Below, piece after piece: positions 27,166-37,875 of a DNA stretch of 64,000 nucleotides. The position numbers and the translations under genes were made by a program. The notes under the pieces were generated by a model. It saw nothing but the letters and a program-made list of their open reading frames with translations, had not been told where the DNA came from and did not search any database. Source of the DNA: Thermomonas sp. (GTDB lineage Bacteria > Pseudomonadota > Gammaproteobacteria > Xanthomonadales > Xanthomonadaceae); contig JAIMKJ010000002.1 in NCBI GenBank assembly GCA_020692565.1, positions 28,337-92,336 on the forward strand, in the 5' to 3' direction. Position 1 is the first letter of the stretch, and each line of letters opens with the position of its first letter.

Positions 27166-27171
27166 TAAAAT
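27166..27171 (+). promoter_or_regulatory. TAAAAT -10 box upstream of the ABC-F gene
   Basis: TAAAAT followed by CGCGGG lies 45 bases before the start codon. It matches the TAAAAT-plus-GC pattern found before aspS, yebC, queE and tRNA-Lys in this window. Confidence 0.45.
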
Positions 27172-27216
27172 CGCGGGCCCGGCTGGTCTCCGCCGCGCCC
27201 AGAGTCTTCTCCACCC

Positions 27217-29079
<1,863 letters not shown>

Positions 29080-29091
29080 GTTCCGCTCCCG

Positions 29092-29658
29092 CTATCGCGT
29101 CGCGTATTCCAGGTGCCGCGGCGATTGGCCGGCCTGCGGATAGCAGGCGCGATGGAGGGGCTGGTACAGCGCGTACAGCGATGTTTCTTCCAGGTCGATG
29201 CGGTCGCCCAGCAATGCCGTGATTACTTCGAGATCGTGGCGGAACGCATCCTTGTTCACCCGGCTCACGCCGATATCCTTGTAGTGCTTGGTGAAGAACA
29301 TCACCTGGCGCGCGATGCCTTCCATGCGGATGCAGGTGCGTTCGACGAAAGCCGATGTCTCCGGGTCGCCCTGCACGCAGATGGCGACGCGGCGGTAGAA
29401 GTGGTCGCGCTCTTCGTCGAGGTGGCTCTGTAGCGCGTCGCCGAACCGGACCAGCATGTCGGGAATCTTCGCGAACTGGCGGTGCAGGACGTAGTTCTCG
29501 AGCTCCTCGAGCGTGTCCCGCAGCGAAGCATGGTCAGACTTGAGGCTGGCGATGAGATTCGGATCGTACGGTCCTGCGTTGCCGGCCGCCTGCGCGACGT
29601 CGCGGTGGGCAGCGGGGTCGGCCGTTGTTGCTGTGCTGCGTGGAGCGAGTGAGGGCAT
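29092..29658 (-). CDS. Hemerythrin HHE-domain protein
   Basis: This 188-residue protein contains a four-helix bundle with the His/Glu pattern of HHE cation-binding proteins: LKSDHASLRDTLEELE, SHLDEERDHFYRRV, TKHYKDIG and LEETSLYALY supply candidate ligands for a di-iron site. Such proteins bind oxygen, sense redox state or repair iron-sulfur clusters. Length and helix spacing also recall the Rsd/AlgQ anti-sigma fold, so a regulatory role cannot be excluded. It has no signal peptide. An AGGA stretch lies upstream of the chosen ATG. Confidence 0.75.
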   Translation of the reverse strand: MPSLAPRSTATTADPAAHRDVAQAAGNAGPYDPNLIASLKSDHASLRDTLEELENYVLHRQFAKIPDMLVRFGDALQSHLDEERDHFYRRVAICVQGDPETSAFVERTCIRMEGIARQVMFFTKHYKDIGVSRVNKDAFRHDLEVITALLGDRIDLEETSLYALYQPLHRACYPQAGQSPRHLEYATR

Positions 29659-30196
29659 GTCCTGATCCTGGGGGCGTTCGTCTTGCCGTACGGAAGATGT
29701 CTGTCGATTCGTCTGACTTCCATCCCGGAGCCGATGGTCGCGCGCCGCTCCGGAATGCCGGGGTGCGCTTGTGAAAGCGTTCCCACGATGCGTACAAGCA
29801 AATGCGATGCCAGTTTCCGGATGTTTTTGCGGACGTCATCGCATAACGGTTGCGCGGAATCGTCGGGTCGGTCTGCGCTTGCTCATCGCTTTCGCCGTTG
29901 TCCGGGTGATTTGCCCGATTGCCCGGTGTCGCGTCGCGCGCGAACGCGTCGCGCATGCGATCGCGTGCCTGTCTGCCGTGCAGAATGCAGGCGCGATCGC
30001 GATGGCCGGATGCGCTGCGTCGTTCGGTGACGCAAAGTGGCAGATGGGTCGGAAAATGACTCGGCAAGTCGCTGCAAGCGTCTTTGCGCGAGTTCTCGAT
30101 GGTTTCGTGGGTTTCGATCGATGCGGCCGATCCCTGGCCTGTCTCCGCATGCGTCGCGCCCCGGCAGGGCGCGTTCATCCGTCTATTTCGCGTCGC
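29659..30196. other. Long intergenic region with no recognisable gene
   Basis: About 540 bases separate the hemerythrin-like gene and the isoamylase gene, both on the minus strand. Open frames exist on both strands, but their composition (Arg- and Ser-rich, no family signature) argues against coding. A small hairpin (CGCGCCC/GGGCGCG, 30155-30173) follows the isoamylase stop. Around 29928-29970 there are several GTCGCG words. I see no RNA gene or confident promoter. Confidence 0.5.
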
Positions 30197-32527
30197 CTAC
30201 TTCGCGATCAACACCAGCATCGAGCGGGCTTCCAGTCCGTACGTCGTCCACTCGCCGCCGATCAGCGCTTCGCTGCCCGGGTTCGCGACGGTATTGGCGC
30301 CTTCGTTCCAGGTCGCGGTGTCGGTGACGCGGTACCATTGTTTGCCGGTGCCCGGCCACGGGAGTGTGAAGTTCACGTTGCCGGACCAGCCGTTGTAGGC
30401 GACGTAGATCGCGCTGGCGCTGTCGCCGAACTCGCTGCCATCGATACGCCAGGCGATGGCGTGGTTGCTGCTGCTGTTGAAGTACGCCGCATCGGCGACG
30501 CCGCCGTCGGGCTTGAACCAGCGCAACTGCTCCATCACGTTGCCGTTGGTGTCGGTGCCGGCGTAGAAGTTCAGCGGTCGCAGCGCGGGATGCGCCTTGC
30601 GGAACGCGATCATCCGCCGGGTGAAGGTTTCGAAATCCGCTTCGACCGTGCTGCGCGTCCAGTACAGCCAGTTCGCGGGCGAATCCAGGTTGTAGACGTT
30701 GTTGTTGCCGAACTGGGTGCGCAGGGCTTCGTCGCCGCCGTTGAACATCGGCACCCCGGCGCTGAGCATCATGAACGCCATCCCGGTGCGCGCGGCGCGG
30801 CGCTGATGGGTGACGATGCCGCCCTGATTCCAGCTGTGGTTGTTGTCGTCGCCGCCGTCCGACGGCCCGTACGGCCACGGTTGGTTGTTCTGCTTGCTGT
30901 TGTAGGCGTACAGATCGTTCAACGTGAAACCGTCGTGCGCGACCATGAAATTGACCGAATTCCACGGCTTGCGGCCGTCGTCGCCGTACAGATCGGACGA
31001 GCCGGCGAAGCGCGAGGCCAGGGTGCCGGTGGTGACGACTTCCACGCCGAGCTGGTTCTGCTTCTTGCGCAGCGCGTCGCGATACAGCCCGTTCCACTCC
31101 GACCAGCCGGACGGGAAACCGCCGACCTGATAGGAATTGCCGCCGATCGCCCACGGTTCCGCGATCAGGTCCAGGCCGCTGCCGCCGCCCGCCGCGCGCG
31201 GCGGCAGTTCGGCGACGATACGGTTGAGCGCGTTGCCGGGATCCATCTTGTCGAAGTTGAAGCAGCCGTGCTGGCAGGTGTTGCCCAGCACCGAGGCCAG
31301 ATCGAAGCGGAAACCGTCGACGCCGAGCACGTCGCGCCAGTGCGCCAGCGAATCGACGATGAGGTTCTGGGCGATGGGGTTGCGGGTGTTGTAGTTGCCG
31401 CCGACGCCGGTGTTGTCCCACGAATGCTGCAGGTTGCTGGTGAGCGAGTAGTAGGTCGGGTTGTCCAGCCCGCGCCAGGACATCACGTTGTAGACGGTGA
31501 GGCCGTCGCTGCCGCTCCAGGCGCCGCCTTCGCCGGTGTGGTTGTAGACCACGTCGACGTAGACCTTGATGCCGACGTCGTGGAAGGCCTTCACCATCGC
31601 CTTGAATTCGCGGGTCGGGCCGCCTGCGGTCTTGTCGGACGAGTAGCGGCGGTCCGGCGCGAAATAATTGAGGGTCATGTACCCCCAGTAGTTGTCGCCG
31701 CCGCTGGAATTCGGGTCGATATCGTTCTGGTCGTTCTGGGTTTCCTGCACCGGCAGGAATTCCACCGCGGTGATCCCCAGGCTCGCCAGATGCGCGGCCT
31801 TCAGCGCCGCGCCGGCGTAGGTGCCGCGCTTGAACAGCGGGACAGAGGTGTCGTTCATGGTCAGGCCGCGCGGATGCACTTCATAGACGATGTCGTCCTT
31901 GAAGGCGCGAGTCGGCTTGGTGCCGAAGGATGTGGTGTCGGCGGTCAGCACGATGCCCTTGCTGGCGCAGGTGCCGCTGTCCTTGTTGCGGTGCAGCGCG
32001 CCGGAGGCGTAGACCGTGCCGTCGGCACAGGTCGCGGTGTTCGGGTCCTGGCTGATTTCGCGCGCGTACGGGTCCAGCAGCAGCTTGTTCGGATTGAAGC
32101 GGTTGCCGTTGGCGTCGATGTCGGTGACGAAGCCGGTGGCGCTGCCCTTGGTCCAGGCGCTGCTGTAGGTCCAGTTCGGGCCCCACGCGCGATAGCCGTA
32201 GTAGACCGTACCGGTGATGCCGTAGCTGTTCTTGAGGGTCGCGACCGACGCGGTTTTCGACCAGACCTGGGTCGCGGCATCCTTGGTCATCACGTATTTG
32301 ACGGTTTCCTGCGCGCCGGCCGCGGTCTTGTAGATCCAGACCTCGATCCGCGTGGCCCGCGACGAATACACGCGGAAGGTGATGTTGGCCTGGGTCGCAT
32401 CGTATTTGGCGCCGAGGTTGTGGGGGTTGATCGCGGCCTGCGCCGGATGCAGCGGCCAGCAGCCCAGCAGCAGCGCAAGCAGTGCGCCCACGGCCGTTTT
32501 CATCCATCCACTTGATGCACCGATCAT
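30197..32527 (-). CDS. Secreted isoamylase (glycogen/starch debranching enzyme, GH13)
   Basis: This 776-residue protein closely follows the secreted isoamylase of Pseudomonas amyloderamosa as I remember it, so it should hydrolyse alpha-1,6 branch points in glycogen or amylopectin outside the cytoplasm. A signal peptide (GALLALLLGCWPLHPAQAA) precedes the N-terminal CBM48-like domain (NITFRVYSSRATRIEVWIY). GH13 regions are clear: VDVVYNHT (I), GFRFDLASV with the nucleophile Asp (II), LIAEPWAIG with the acid/base Glu (III), FMVAHDGF (IV). The start at 32527 has GGAG six bases upstream; 32503 is an alternative. No other glycogen genes are adjacent. A 12-bp tandem repeat lies upstream. Confidence 0.94.
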   Translation of the reverse strand: MIGASSGWMKTAVGALLALLLGCWPLHPAQAAINPHNLGAKYDATQANITFRVYSSRATRIEVWIYKTAAGAQETVKYVMTKDAATQVWSKTASVATLKNSYGITGTVYYGYRAWGPNWTYSSAWTKGSATGFVTDIDANGNRFNPNKLLLDPYAREISQDPNTATCADGTVYASGALHRNKDSGTCASKGIVLTADTTSFGTKPTRAFKDDIVYEVHPRGLTMNDTSVPLFKRGTYAGAALKAAHLASLGITAVEFLPVQETQNDQNDIDPNSSGGDNYWGYMTLNYFAPDRRYSSDKTAGGPTREFKAMVKAFHDVGIKVYVDVVYNHTGEGGAWSGSDGLTVYNVMSWRGLDNPTYYSLTSNLQHSWDNTGVGGNYNTRNPIAQNLIVDSLAHWRDVLGVDGFRFDLASVLGNTCQHGCFNFDKMDPGNALNRIVAELPPRAAGGGSGLDLIAEPWAIGGNSYQVGGFPSGWSEWNGLYRDALRKKQNQLGVEVVTTGTLASRFAGSSDLYGDDGRKPWNSVNFMVAHDGFTLNDLYAYNSKQNNQPWPYGPSDGGDDNNHSWNQGGIVTHQRRAARTGMAFMMLSAGVPMFNGGDEALRTQFGNNNVYNLDSPANWLYWTRSTVEADFETFTRRMIAFRKAHPALRPLNFYAGTDTNGNVMEQLRWFKPDGGVADAAYFNSSSNHAIAWRIDGSEFGDSASAIYVAYNGWSGNVNFTLPWPGTGKQWYRVTDTATWNEGANTVANPGSEALIGGEWTTYGLEARSMLVLIAK

Positions 32528-32552
32528 CGTCCGCTCCGTTGTCCGTTCCATT

Positions 32553-32584
32553 GTTCGATCTATCGTTCGATCTATCGTTCGATC
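32553..32584. repeat. 12-bp tandem repeat upstream of the isoamylase gene
   Basis: GTTCGATCTATC occurs twice in tandem (32553-32564, 32565-32576) and is followed by a partial third copy (GTTCGATC, 32577-32584). It lies 26-57 bases upstream of the isoamylase start, in its leader or promoter. Degenerate copies continue toward the gene. Tandem repeats of this kind can change length by slippage. Confidence 0.85.
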
Positions 32585-32823
32585 CGTGGGCATGGACCCA
32601 CGGGCCGTCACTGTGGCCCGATGTGCGAATGCACATGAGGCCGGACGCAGGTCTGGAATCGTATTCAGCCGGCGCGGGCGAGGGGCGTTCCGACCGGCGG
32701 TCGTGCGGGCCGGAACCGCGCGGAATCCGTCATCGCCGCTTGATTCCCCCGCGCCCGGCCCCAGAATGGCGGCCAATCGCCGCTTCTCCGCAGCGAATCC
32801 ACTCTGCGAACCCACGGTCTTCC

Positions 32824-33168
32824 ATGCCCATCTATGCCTTCCAGTGCGACACCTGCGGTCACGAGTTCGACCGCCTGCAGAAAATGTCCGATCCGGACCC
32901 GTCCGAATGCCCCGAATGCGGCGCGGCCACGATCAAGCGCCAGCTGACCGCGCCGTCGTTCCGGCTGTCCGGCAGCGGCTGGTACGAGACCGACTTCAAG
33001 AAGGACGGCGACAAGAAGCGCAATCTCACCGAAAAGGGCGAGGCGGCGAAGTCGGAAACCAAGACCGACGCCGGGCCGGCCGCCAAGCCCGCCGAGCCCG
33101 CGCCGGCCGCCAAGCCCGCCGAAAGCAAGCCCGCCCCGAAGTCCGCGCCGAGCAAGCCAGCCGACTGA
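32824..33168 (+). CDS. FmdB-family zinc-ribbon protein
   Basis: This 114-residue protein starts MPIYAFQCDTCGHEFD and has a zinc ribbon with CDTC and CPEC pairs within the first 40 residues, the FmdB putative regulatory protein signature. The C-terminal half is low-complexity Lys/Ala/Pro (PAAKPAEPAPAAKPAESKP), probably disordered. In xanthomonads this gene commonly lies upstream of aspS. Its function is unproven. A possible TTGATT/CAGAAT promoter with 16-base spacing lies upstream. Confidence 0.9.
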   Translation: MPIYAFQCDTCGHEFDRLQKMSDPDPSECPECGAATIKRQLTAPSFRLSGSGWYETDFKKDGDKKRNLTEKGEAAKSETKTDAGPAAKPAEPAPAAKPAESKPAPKSAPSKPAD

Positions 33169-33196
33169 GCGCCTTGCCCGGCCCCGGCCGGGCGGC

Positions 33197-33202
33197 TAGG
33201 GT
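33197..33202 (+). promoter_or_regulatory. Possible -10 box of a leaderless lipoprotein gene
   Basis: TAGGGT ends six bases before the ATG at 33209, the spacing expected if transcription begins at the start codon. No Shine-Dalgarno site is obvious, as in queE and ruvB here. Confidence 0.3.
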
Positions 33203-33208
33203 GTGGGC

Positions 33209-33838
33209 ATGAAAACCATGACCCGAATCGTTCCGCTCGCCGCGCTGTGCCTGCTCTCGGCCTGCGCCGGCACACCATCGTCCTCAGTCGCGCCGGCCGC
33301 CGCTGCCCCCCGCACCGACGCCCCGGCCGACGCCTTCCTCGCCGCGCTCCGCACCCACTGCGGGCAGGCCTTCGCCGGACGGGTCGTGGTGGACACCCCG
33401 GCGTCCCCGAACGATACGTTCGCGGGCAAGCCGCTGGTGATGCACGTCCGCGAATGCGGGGCGGACACCACGCGGGTGCCGTTCCACGTCGGCGACGACC
33501 ATTCGCGCACCTGGGTGCTCACCCGCACCGCGAATGGGCTGCGGCTCAAGCACGACCACCGCCATGAAGACGGCACGTCCGACAAGGTGACGATGTACGG
33601 CGGCGACACCGCCACGGCCGGCACGGCGCAGCGCCAGGCCTTCCCGGTGGATGCCGAGTCCATCGCCAACTTCAACGCCAACGGCCTCAGCGCCTCGGTG
33701 ACCAATACCTGGGCGATGGAGATCGAGCCCGGCCGTCGCTTTCTTTACGAACTGTCGCGCCCGAACGGGCGTCTGTTCCAGGTCGAATTCGACCTGAGCC
33801 GGCCGGTGCCGCTGCCGCCGACGCCCTGGGGTCATTGA
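33209..33838 (+). CDS. Lipoprotein of unknown function
   Basis: This 209-residue protein has a lipoprotein signal peptide (MTRIVPLAALCLLSAC, lipobox LSAC) and so should be anchored in the cell envelope. The mature part is rich in Ala, Thr and charged residues, with HCGQAFAGRVVVDTPASP and LRLKHDHRHEDGTSD as notable stretches; the two remaining cysteines (HCG, REC) could form a disulfide. It looks like a conserved hypothetical of xanthomonads; I know no function. The in-frame GTG at 33203 is a less likely start. It follows fmdB by 40 bases. Confidence 0.8.
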   Translation: MKTMTRIVPLAALCLLSACAGTPSSSVAPAAAAPRTDAPADAFLAALRTHCGQAFAGRVVVDTPASPNDTFAGKPLVMHVRECGADTTRVPFHVGDDHSRTWVLTRTANGLRLKHDHRHEDGTSDKVTMYGGDTATAGTAQRQAFPVDAESIANFNANGLSASVTNTWAMEIEPGRRFLYELSRPNGRLFQVEFDLSRPVPLPPTPWGH

Positions 33839-33848
33839 TCCCAAGAGC

Positions 33849-34112
33849 GCCCCTCATCCGCCCGTCGGGCACCTTCTCCCCGCGATGCGGGGAGAAGGTG
33901 GTCATCGTGTTGTCTGCGAGCCGGGGAGATGGAAAGCAGATGCGCTGCAGGCTTCCGCCTCTCGCACTTTGCGGGGAGCGCTGATCGACGTTCCTTTTCC
34001 TGCATCGCAGGGAGGGTCTATCGCTTTCTTCTCCCCGCATCGCGGAGGAATGCCGTCGCTTTCCTTCTCCCCGCATCGCGGGGAGAAGGTGGCCGAAGGC
34101 CGGATGAGGGGC
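33849..34112. repeat. Cluster of palindromic repeats with inverted ends, 264 bp
   Basis: The left end reads GCCCCTCATCCGCCC and the right end reads its imperfect inverse GGCCGGATGAGGGGC, so the whole block is bounded by inverted repeats. Inside are hairpins of the type CTTCTCCCCGC...GCGGGGAGAAG (33873-33902 and 34072-34090) and two degenerate copies (near 34003 and 34030). This CTCATCCGCC/CTTCTCCCCGC family is a common xanthomonad intergenic repeat. It fills most of the 360-base gap between the lipoprotein and the first DUF3011 gene, and no gene lies in it. Confidence 0.85.
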
Positions 34113-34200
34113 ATGCCCGTCAGTCTCGACTGACCGACAGGCATTCACTGGCAGACATCAGCCCCTGAAGTGGCGTTTCGTTCGAGTTCCGGAAACCCGC

Positions 34201-34863
34201 TCAGCGCAGGCCGAACCGGCCGCGGCAGCCTTCATCCACCCACAGCCCCTGCTTCTTGTCGTAGCCCCAGGAGCTGCCCTGGACGCAGGGCGACTTCGAC
34301 AGGGCTTCCAGCAGCACCGGCTTGCCGCGCTTGCTGTCCCAGGCGCAGGTCTGGCGCCGGCCGTTCTCGCTGGCGCAGGTCGTGCTGTAGCGACCGCCGC
34401 TTTCGCCGACGCGGAACACGCCGCGGCAGCCCTTGTCCACCCAGACCGCACCGCCGCGCGTGCCCCAGCTCACGCCTTCGCGGCACGGGGTGTCGGACAG
34501 CTGGCGAATCAGATCGGCATTGCCGTACAGGTTCTTGCCGCAGGCCTTGTAACGGCCGTCGTTGCTCTCGCAACGCACTTCCTGGCCGCTGTACTGCGGG
34601 CCGAACTCGGCGCGGCAGCCGCGCTCCACCCAGACCTTGCCCGGGGTCGCGCCCCAGTTTTTTCCCTGGACGCAGGTGGTGTCCGACAGCTGTCGGGTCA
34701 GCCGGGTCTGGCCGGGCCATGAGGTTTCGCAGGTCTCGCGTCGGGTGTCCTTGCTTTCGCAGCGGACGCTGTCCTTGTTGCCGAACTGGGCGTGGGCGCT
34801 GGGCGCGGCCGACCAGGCGGCGAGTGCGATCAGGAGCAGGCTGAGGGTGCGGATCGGGGGCAT
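34201..34863 (-). CDS. Secreted DUF3011 protein, three repeats
   Basis: This 220-residue protein has a signal peptide (LSLLLIALAAWSAAPSAHAQ) and three repeats of about 55 residues, each with four cysteines and the pattern VRCES...C...RQLSDTxC...WG...VWVdxGCRaeF. This is the DUF3011 family, common in Xanthomonas and relatives, of unknown function; the paired cysteines suggest a disulfide-stabilised periplasmic or extracellular protein. It lies 67 bases downstream of a longer paralogue on the same strand, apparently after tandem duplication. Confidence 0.9.
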   Translation of the reverse strand: MPPIRTLSLLLIALAAWSAAPSAHAQFGNKDSVRCESKDTRRETCETSWPGQTRLTRQLSDTTCVQGKNWGATPGKVWVERGCRAEFGPQYSGQEVRCESNDGRYKACGKNLYGNADLIRQLSDTPCREGVSWGTRGGAVWVDKGCRGVFRVGESGGRYSTTCASENGRRQTCAWDSKRGKPVLLEALSKSPCVQGSSWGYDKKQGLWVDEGCRGRFGLR

Positions 34864-34930
34864 GGGGAGACTCGTGTGGTGGATGAGGGGGAGCGGTGCC
34901 GACGACTCAGCACACGTCGAAGCGGATCAC

Positions 34931-35848
34931 TCAGCGCACGCCGAAACGCGCGCGGCAGCCGAAGTTCACCCACAGCGCGGCGCGGCGGTTGTAGCCCCAG
35001 GAATAGCCCTGGGTGCAACGACGGTCGGACAGCGTCTGCAGCAGCACCGGCGTGCCGCGGGTGTGATCCCAGGCGCAGGTCTTGTATTTGCCGTCGGTGC
35101 TGTTGCAAGTCACGCTGTAGGCGGCGTTGTCGCTGTTGTCCTCGACGCGGAAGATGCCGCGGCAGCCCTTGTCCACCCAGACGGCGCCGTTGCGCATGCC
35201 GAACGTGAAGTTGTAGCGGCAGGCGGTATCGGACAGTTGGCGGACCAGGCGCGGGGTGCCGTACAGATTCGTTCCGCACTGCTTGTAGCGGCCATCGGTG
35301 CTCTCGCACTGCAGCTCGGTGCCCGCGCCGCCCGCGTCGCCCTGTGCGGAGGCGAACTCGGCGCGGCAGCCGCCGCTGACCCAGACCGTGCCCGGCGTGC
35401 TCGACCAGTTCTGGCCCTGGACGCAGCGGGTGTCGGACAACTGGCGCGTCAGCACGGAGCGCCGCTGCCAGGGCGTATTGCAGGTGACCTGGCGGCTGTC
35501 GCGGCTTTCGCAGCGGATGCTGGCGCCGCCCGGATTGGGGTTGCTGCCGCCGCCGGCCAGCGATTGGCCGATATCGTTCTTCACCTGGCTGAAGGTCCAG
35601 CGCGAGAATTTGACCTGATCCAGATAGAAGCGCATCTGGTCGTCGGGAATGATGCCGCCGCTGGACTGCTCGGTGTACTCCAGCCCGATCACGCGGCGCT
35701 GGTCGGCCACCGGCATTTCCCAGAGGCGCTCGGGGGCATAGGCGCGCGCGCCGGGGGCCTGAGCCTGCGCGGGCGGCGCGGTCGTCGCCAGTCCGGACAG
35801 GGCGGCGGCGAGCATCAGCGGGGACAGCAGCATCGTCAGGCGTTTCAT
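34931..35848 (-). CDS. Secreted DUF3011 protein with N-terminal extension
   Basis: This 305-residue protein is the longer paralogue. A signal peptide ([20 protein letters not shown] up to AQA) is followed by an extra domain of about 80 residues ([40 protein letters not shown]) absent from its neighbour, then three DUF3011 repeats ([40 protein letters not shown]) ending in the same [12 protein letters not shown] tail. The start at 35848 has AAGGAGA upstream. The function is unknown. It is probably the first gene of a two-gene unit, divergent from aspS. Confidence 0.9.
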   Translation of the reverse strand: MKRLTMLLSPLMLAAALSGLATTAPPAQAQAPGARAYAPERLWEMPVADQRRVIGLEYTEQSSGGIIPDDQMRFYLDQVKFSRWTFSQVKNDIGQSLAGGGSNPNPGGASIRCESRDSRQVTCNTPWQRRSVLTRQLSDTRCVQGQNWSSTPGTVWVSGGCRAEFASAQGDAGGAGTELQCESTDGRYKQCGTNLYGTPRLVRQLSDTACRYNFTFGMRNGAVWVDKGCRGIFRVEDNSDNAAYSVTCNSTDGKYKTCAWDHTRGTPVLLQTLSDRRCTQGYSWGYNRRAALWVNFGCRARFGVR

Positions 35849-35952
35849 TTCGATCTCCTTGCTTGGATGGGGGCGGACGACGTGCGGTGGCGCCGGGCAC
35901 CATGACGGCGGGCACGATAGCGGACGGCGCCACGTCGGGCCGCCGCAACCGC

Positions 35953-35958
35953 TAAAAT
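35953..35958 (+). promoter_or_regulatory. TAAAAT -10 box upstream of aspS
   Basis: TAAAATGCGCGG lies about 50 bases before the aspS start. It has the same shape (TAAAAT plus GC discriminator) as elements before yebC, queE, the ABC-F gene and tRNA-Lys. Confidence 0.5.
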
Positions 35959-36008
35959 GCGCGGATGACCGGCAGGCGCCGGACGATCCTACACCCGGAG
36001 TCTCCCCC

Positions 36009-37769
36009 ATGCGTACCCACTTCTGCGGCCTCATCGACGAGGCGCTGATCGGCCAGACCGTCTCGATTTGCGGCTGGGTCAACACCGCCCGCGTCCAGAG
36101 CCATCAGGTGTTCGTCGATCTGCGCGACCATGAGGGCATCGTCCAGGTGCTGGTGGAAAGCGACCAGATCGAGCTGTTCAAGGTCGCCAGCGGCCTCGGC
36201 AACGAAGACTGCCTGCGCGTCACCGGCACCGTGCGTGCGCGCCACGCGGTCAACGAAAAGATCAGGACCGGCAAGGTCGAGATCGTGCCGACCGCCATCG
36301 ACATCATGAACAAGGCCGAACCGCTGCCGTTCCACGCCCACGAGAACGCCGGCGAGGAAACCCGCCTGACGTACCGCTACCTCGACCTGCGCCGCCCCGA
36401 GATGCAGCAGATGATGCGCACCCGCATCCGCCTGGTGCAGGCGTTGCGCCGCTGGCTGGACGCGCGCGGCTTCCAGGACATCGAGACCCCGATCCTCACC
36501 AAGGCCACGCCCGAGGGCGCGCGCGACTTCCTGGTCCCGGCGCGCATGCACCCGGGCGAGTTCTACGCGCTGCCGCAGTCGCCGCAGTTGTTCAAGCAGA
36601 TCCTGATGGTGGCCGGCTTCGACCGCTACTACCAGATCGCGCGTTGCTTCCGCGACGAAGCCCTGCGCGCAGACCGCCAGCTGGAATTCACCCAGCTCGA
36701 CATGGAGTTCGCGTGGGTGGGCGAGCGCGACGTGCAGGACAGCACCGAATCGATGATCCGCGAAGTCTTTCGCGAAGTGATGGACGTGGAACTGGGCGAG
36801 TTCCCGCGCATGACCTATGCCGAAGCGATGCGTCGCTACGGTTCGGACAAGCCGGACCTGCGCAATCCGATGGAATTCACCGACATCGCCGAACTGGTGA
36901 AGACCTGCGAATTCAAGGTGTTCACCGACTGGGCGAACCATGAAGACGGCCGCGTGATCGCGCTGCGCGTCCCCGGCGGCGCAGTGTTCTCGCGCAAGCA
37001 GATCGACGACCTCGGCGCGCATGCCGCCAAGTACGGCGCCAAGGGCGTGGCGTGGATGAAGATCGAGGATGCCGCCAAGGGCCGCGACGGCATCAATTCG
37101 CCGATCGCCAAGTTCCTCGACGACGCCACGCTGGCCGCCATCGTCCAGGCGACCGGCGCGCAGACCGGCGACGCGATCTTCTTCGGGGCGGCCAGCTACA
37201 AAACCGCCAGCGATTTCATGGGTGCCGTGCGCCTGAAGCTGGGCAAGGATCTGGATCTGGTCGAAGCCGGCTGGAAGCCACTGTGGGTCACCGACTTCCC
37301 GATGTTCGAGTGGGACGAGGAAGCCCAGCGCTACGTCGCCCTGCATCATCCCTTCACCGCGCCCGCGGTCGACGACGAGGCCGACCTGCGCGCGAACGCG
37401 AAGACCGCGGTGAGCCGCGGCTACGACATGGTGCTCAACGGCAACGAGATCGGCGGCGGTTCGATCCGCATCCATCGTTCGTCGATGCAGTCGGCGGTGT
37501 TCGATCTGCTGGGCATCGGCCGCGAGGAAGCCGAGCTGAAGTTCGGCTTCCTGCTGGACGCGTTGAAGTACGGCGCGCCGCCGCACGGCGGCATCGCCTT
37601 CGGCATCGACCGCATCGCCGCGCTGATGGCCGGCACCGAATCGATCCGCGACGTCATCGCGTTCCCGAAAACCACTACCGCGCAGTGCCTGATGACCGGC
37701 GCGCCGTCGCCGATCCCGGACGCGCAGCTGGCCGAAGTGCACGTGCAGGTGCGTCCGCCCAAGGCCTGA
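36009..37769 (+). CDS. aspS: Aspartyl-tRNA synthetase
   Basis: AspRS (586 residues, bacterial length) charges tRNA-Asp with aspartate. The N-terminal OB-fold begins [20 protein letters not shown]. Class II motifs are present: [38 protein letters not shown] (motif 2) and [13 protein letters not shown] (motif 3). The GAD insertion domain lies between them. I could not tell from the anticodon-binding residues whether it is Asp-specific or also charges tRNA-Asn. A GGAG ribosome site precedes the ATG. Confidence 0.97.
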   Translation: MRTHFCGLIDEALIGQTVSICGWVNTARVQSHQVFVDLRDHEGIVQVLVESDQIELFKVASGLGNEDCLRVTGTVRARHAVNEKIRTGKVEIVPTAIDIMNKAEPLPFHAHENAGEETRLTYRYLDLRRPEMQQMMRTRIRLVQALRRWLDARGFQDIETPILTKATPEGARDFLVPARMHPGEFYALPQSPQLFKQILMVAGFDRYYQIARCFRDEALRADRQLEFTQLDMEFAWVGERDVQDSTESMIREVFREVMDVELGEFPRMTYAEAMRRYGSDKPDLRNPMEFTDIAELVKTCEFKVFTDWANHEDGRVIALRVPGGAVFSRKQIDDLGAHAAKYGAKGVAWMKIEDAAKGRDGINSPIAKFLDDATLAAIVQATGAQTGDAIFFGAASYKTASDFMGAVRLKLGKDLDLVEAGWKPLWVTDFPMFEWDEEAQRYVALHHPFTAPAVDDEADLRANAKTAVSRGYDMVLNGNEIGGGSIRIHRSSMQSAVFDLLGIGREEAELKFGFLLDALKYGAPPHGGIAFGIDRIAALMAGTESIRDVIAFPKTTTAQCLMTGAPSPIPDAQLAEVHVQVRPPKA

Positions 37770-37775
37770 CGTTCT

Positions 37776-37850
37776 TGTAGGAGGGGCTTCAGCCCCGAGA
37801 TCTGGATCAGCCGAATCAGAAACGAGATCGGGGCTGAAGCCCCTCCTGCA
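37776..37850. repeat. Palindromic REP-type repeat between aspS and the GNAT gene
   Basis: TGTAGGAGGGGCTTCAGCCC followed by CGA (37776-37798) and its near-perfect inverse TCGGGGCTGAAGCCCCTCCT followed by GCA (37828-37850) flank a 29-base centre. It belongs to the same broad family as the nrdA-nrdB element and is widespread in xanthomonads and pseudomonads. As RNA it would form a hairpin after aspS. Confidence 0.88.
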
Positions 37851-37875
37851 GACATCGACAACATTTGGGCTTCCG

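Noticed and set aside
29534..30178. A 214-residue minus-strand frame overlapping the hemerythrin gene
   Set aside because: It is rich in Arg, Ser and Pro, has no family signature and overlaps a better gene in another frame.
29771..32515. A 914-residue plus-strand frame opposite the isoamylase gene
   Set aside because: It lies antisense to a well-supported secreted isoamylase, is Arg/Val/Ala-rich and has no domain signature.
32553..32584. Considered as a CRISPR-like array
   Set aside because: The 12-base units are directly adjacent with no spacers and there are no cas genes; it is a simple tandem repeat.
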